Assembly (NCBI RefSeq): GCF_904848585.1
Contig: NZ_CAJHCR010000003.1
Span: 558,001 to 622,000, forward strand
Length of the DNA: 64,000 bases
DNA from: Paraburkholderia kirstenboschensis
Lineage (GTDB): Bacteria; Pseudomonadota; Gammaproteobacteria; Burkholderiales; Burkholderiaceae
Direction of reading: 5' to 3'
Numbering within the stretch: the stretch's first letter is position 1; every line of letters begins with the position of its first letter. The translations under genes were made by a program, and so were the position numbers. The notes under the pieces were generated by a model. That model was not told the DNA's origin, did not search any database, and saw only the letters and a program-made list of their open reading frames with translations. Positions 63,362-64,000 of this stretch are shown here, in pieces.

Positions 63362-64000
63362 ATGAATCGCAGCAACGCTGTGAACGTTCAGACCTTCCTC
63401 AACGAGCATCCGTTTTCACCGTTCCAGTGGCTGGTCTTTTTCATGTGTTTCGTGATCGTCCTGCTGGACGGTTTCGACACGGCCGCCATCGGCTTCATTG
63501 CACCATCGCTGCTCGCGGAATGGGGCATCGCCAAACCGGCGCTCGCACCCGTACTGAGCGCGGCGCTGTTCGGCCTTGCGTGCGGCGCGCTGGTCTCGGG
63601 GCCGTTGTCCGACCGGCTCGGACGGCGGGGAATGCTGCTGGGTTCGGTGCTGCTGTTCGGTGCCGCCTGCCTCGGCTCGGCATTTTCGACGAGCATCGAA
63701 TATCTGACGGTGCTGCGCTTCATCACCGGCGTCGGCCTCGGTGCGGCCATGCCGAACGCCGTCACGATGATGGGCGAGTACTGCCCGGATAGCCGTCGCG
63801 CGACCGTGATCAATCTGATGTTTTGCGGCTTCCCGCTCGGCGCGGCATTCGGCGGCTTTCTCGCCGCGTGGATGATTCCGCATTTCGGCTGGCGCAGCGT
63901 GCTGCTGCTCGGCGGTATCGCTCCGCTTCTGTTGCTGGTTCTGTTGGTGATCAAGATGCCGGAGTCGGTTCGCTACATGGTCGCCAACAATCAGCCGGTC
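63362..64000 (+). CDS. MFS permease, aromatic acid:H+ symporter type (5' part)
   Basis: 213 codons, running off the window end. FMCFVIVLLDGFDTAAIGFI carries the DGFD signature of the AAHS family (PcaK/BenK). GPLSDRLGRRGMLLGSVLLF is the loop 2-3 motif, and RFITGVGLGAAMPNAVTMMG and CGFPLGAAFGGFLAAWMI follow. Six membrane helices are visible. Family members import 4-hydroxybenzoate, protocatechuate, benzoate and similar acids. CAGGAG precedes the ATG. An intrinsic terminator and an operator-like dyad lie in the leader. Confidence 0.88.
   Translation, partial: MNRSNAVNVQTFLNEHPFSPFQWLVFFMCFVIVLLDGFDTAAIGFIAPSLLAEWGIAKPALAPVLSAALFGLACGALVSGPLSDRLGRRGMLLGSVLLFGAACLGSAFSTSIEYLTVLRFITGVGLGAAMPNAVTMMGEYCPDSRRATVINLMFCGFPLGAAFGGFLAAWMIPHFGWRSVLLLGGIAPLLLLVLLVIKMPESVRYMVANNQPV

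Noticed and set aside
1..64000. CRISPR arrays, tRNA/rRNA genes, insertion sequences, prophage or integrase genes
   Set aside because: Looked for and not seen: no regularly spaced repeats, no cloverleaf with a CCA-like end, no transposase or integrase frame.

Overview
The window is GC-rich (third codon positions mostly G or C) and its gene content fits a Paraburkholderia/Burkholderia-type betaproteobacterium. Pointers are the acnD-prpF form of the methylcitrate cycle, an ESPR-type trimeric autotransporter, an OFA-family MFS carrier with a separate 42-residue small subunit, and many FCD/LysR/AraC/Lrp-regulated catabolic islands. I saw no tRNA, rRNA, CRISPR array, phage or insertion sequence. 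The DNA reads as chromosome or megaplasmid devoted to catabolism and surface functions.

Layout. 0-12.6 kb is a formyl-CoA/oxalate-type island. On the minus strand lie a ThDP lyase, a very clear formyl-CoA:oxalate CoA-transferase (frc), an ADP-forming acyl-CoA synthetase, an FAH-family hydrolase and a decayed PntB-like membrane gene. Next come an FCD GntR regulator with three matching operator-like sites, an MHS-type MFS permease and an OxlT-like carrier with its small partner. The ThDP enzyme is not of the classical oxalyl-CoA decarboxylase type but belongs to the IlvG/ILVBL/2-hydroxyacyl-CoA lyase branch. 12.7-15.5 kb holds a trimeric autotransporter adhesin broken by a one-base frameshift. 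15.9-26.5 kb carries a DUF3830 protein, AraC and LuxR-solo regulators, an ABC-2 exporter, a Gly-rich secreted protein, an OpgC-like acyltransferase coupled to a tannase-family esterase, and an acyltransferase-3. 26.5-36 kb has a divergent FtsH paralogue, an orphan ABC ATPase with degenerate motifs, an MDR dehydrogenase, two glycosyltransferase-like proteins, a copper pair (HMA chaperone and DUF305) and an unknown protein.

35.2-42.7 kb is the propionate (2-methylcitrate) locus: prpR is divergent from prpC-acnD-prpF. prpB is absent, a sigma-54 promoter can be read upstream of prpC, twin dyads sit where PrpR should bind, and an intrinsic terminator lies between prpC and acnD.

42.6-53.4 kb is a tightly packed ten-gene minus-strand operon. 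It holds a HAD hydrolase, a PuuB-like oxidase, a dipeptide/opine-type ABC importer with fused ATPases, a three-part flavoprotein dehydrogenase (2Fe-2S protein, FAD/BFD-like subunit, DadA/SoxB-like subunit) and a DNA-binding-domain-only AraC protein. Most of the distal genes are joined by ATGA stop/start overlaps. The flanking aldehyde dehydrogenase, tandem GNAT, GhrA-like reductase, class III aminotransferase and Lrp regulator (53.7-59.5 kb) suggest import and oxidation of an N-alkylated amino compound (opine, polyamine or similar). 59.5-64 kb carries a LysR regulator divergent from tartrate dehydrogenase-deacylase-cupin genes, then the 5' part of an aromatic-acid MFS permease with an intrinsic terminator just ahead of its ribosome binding site.
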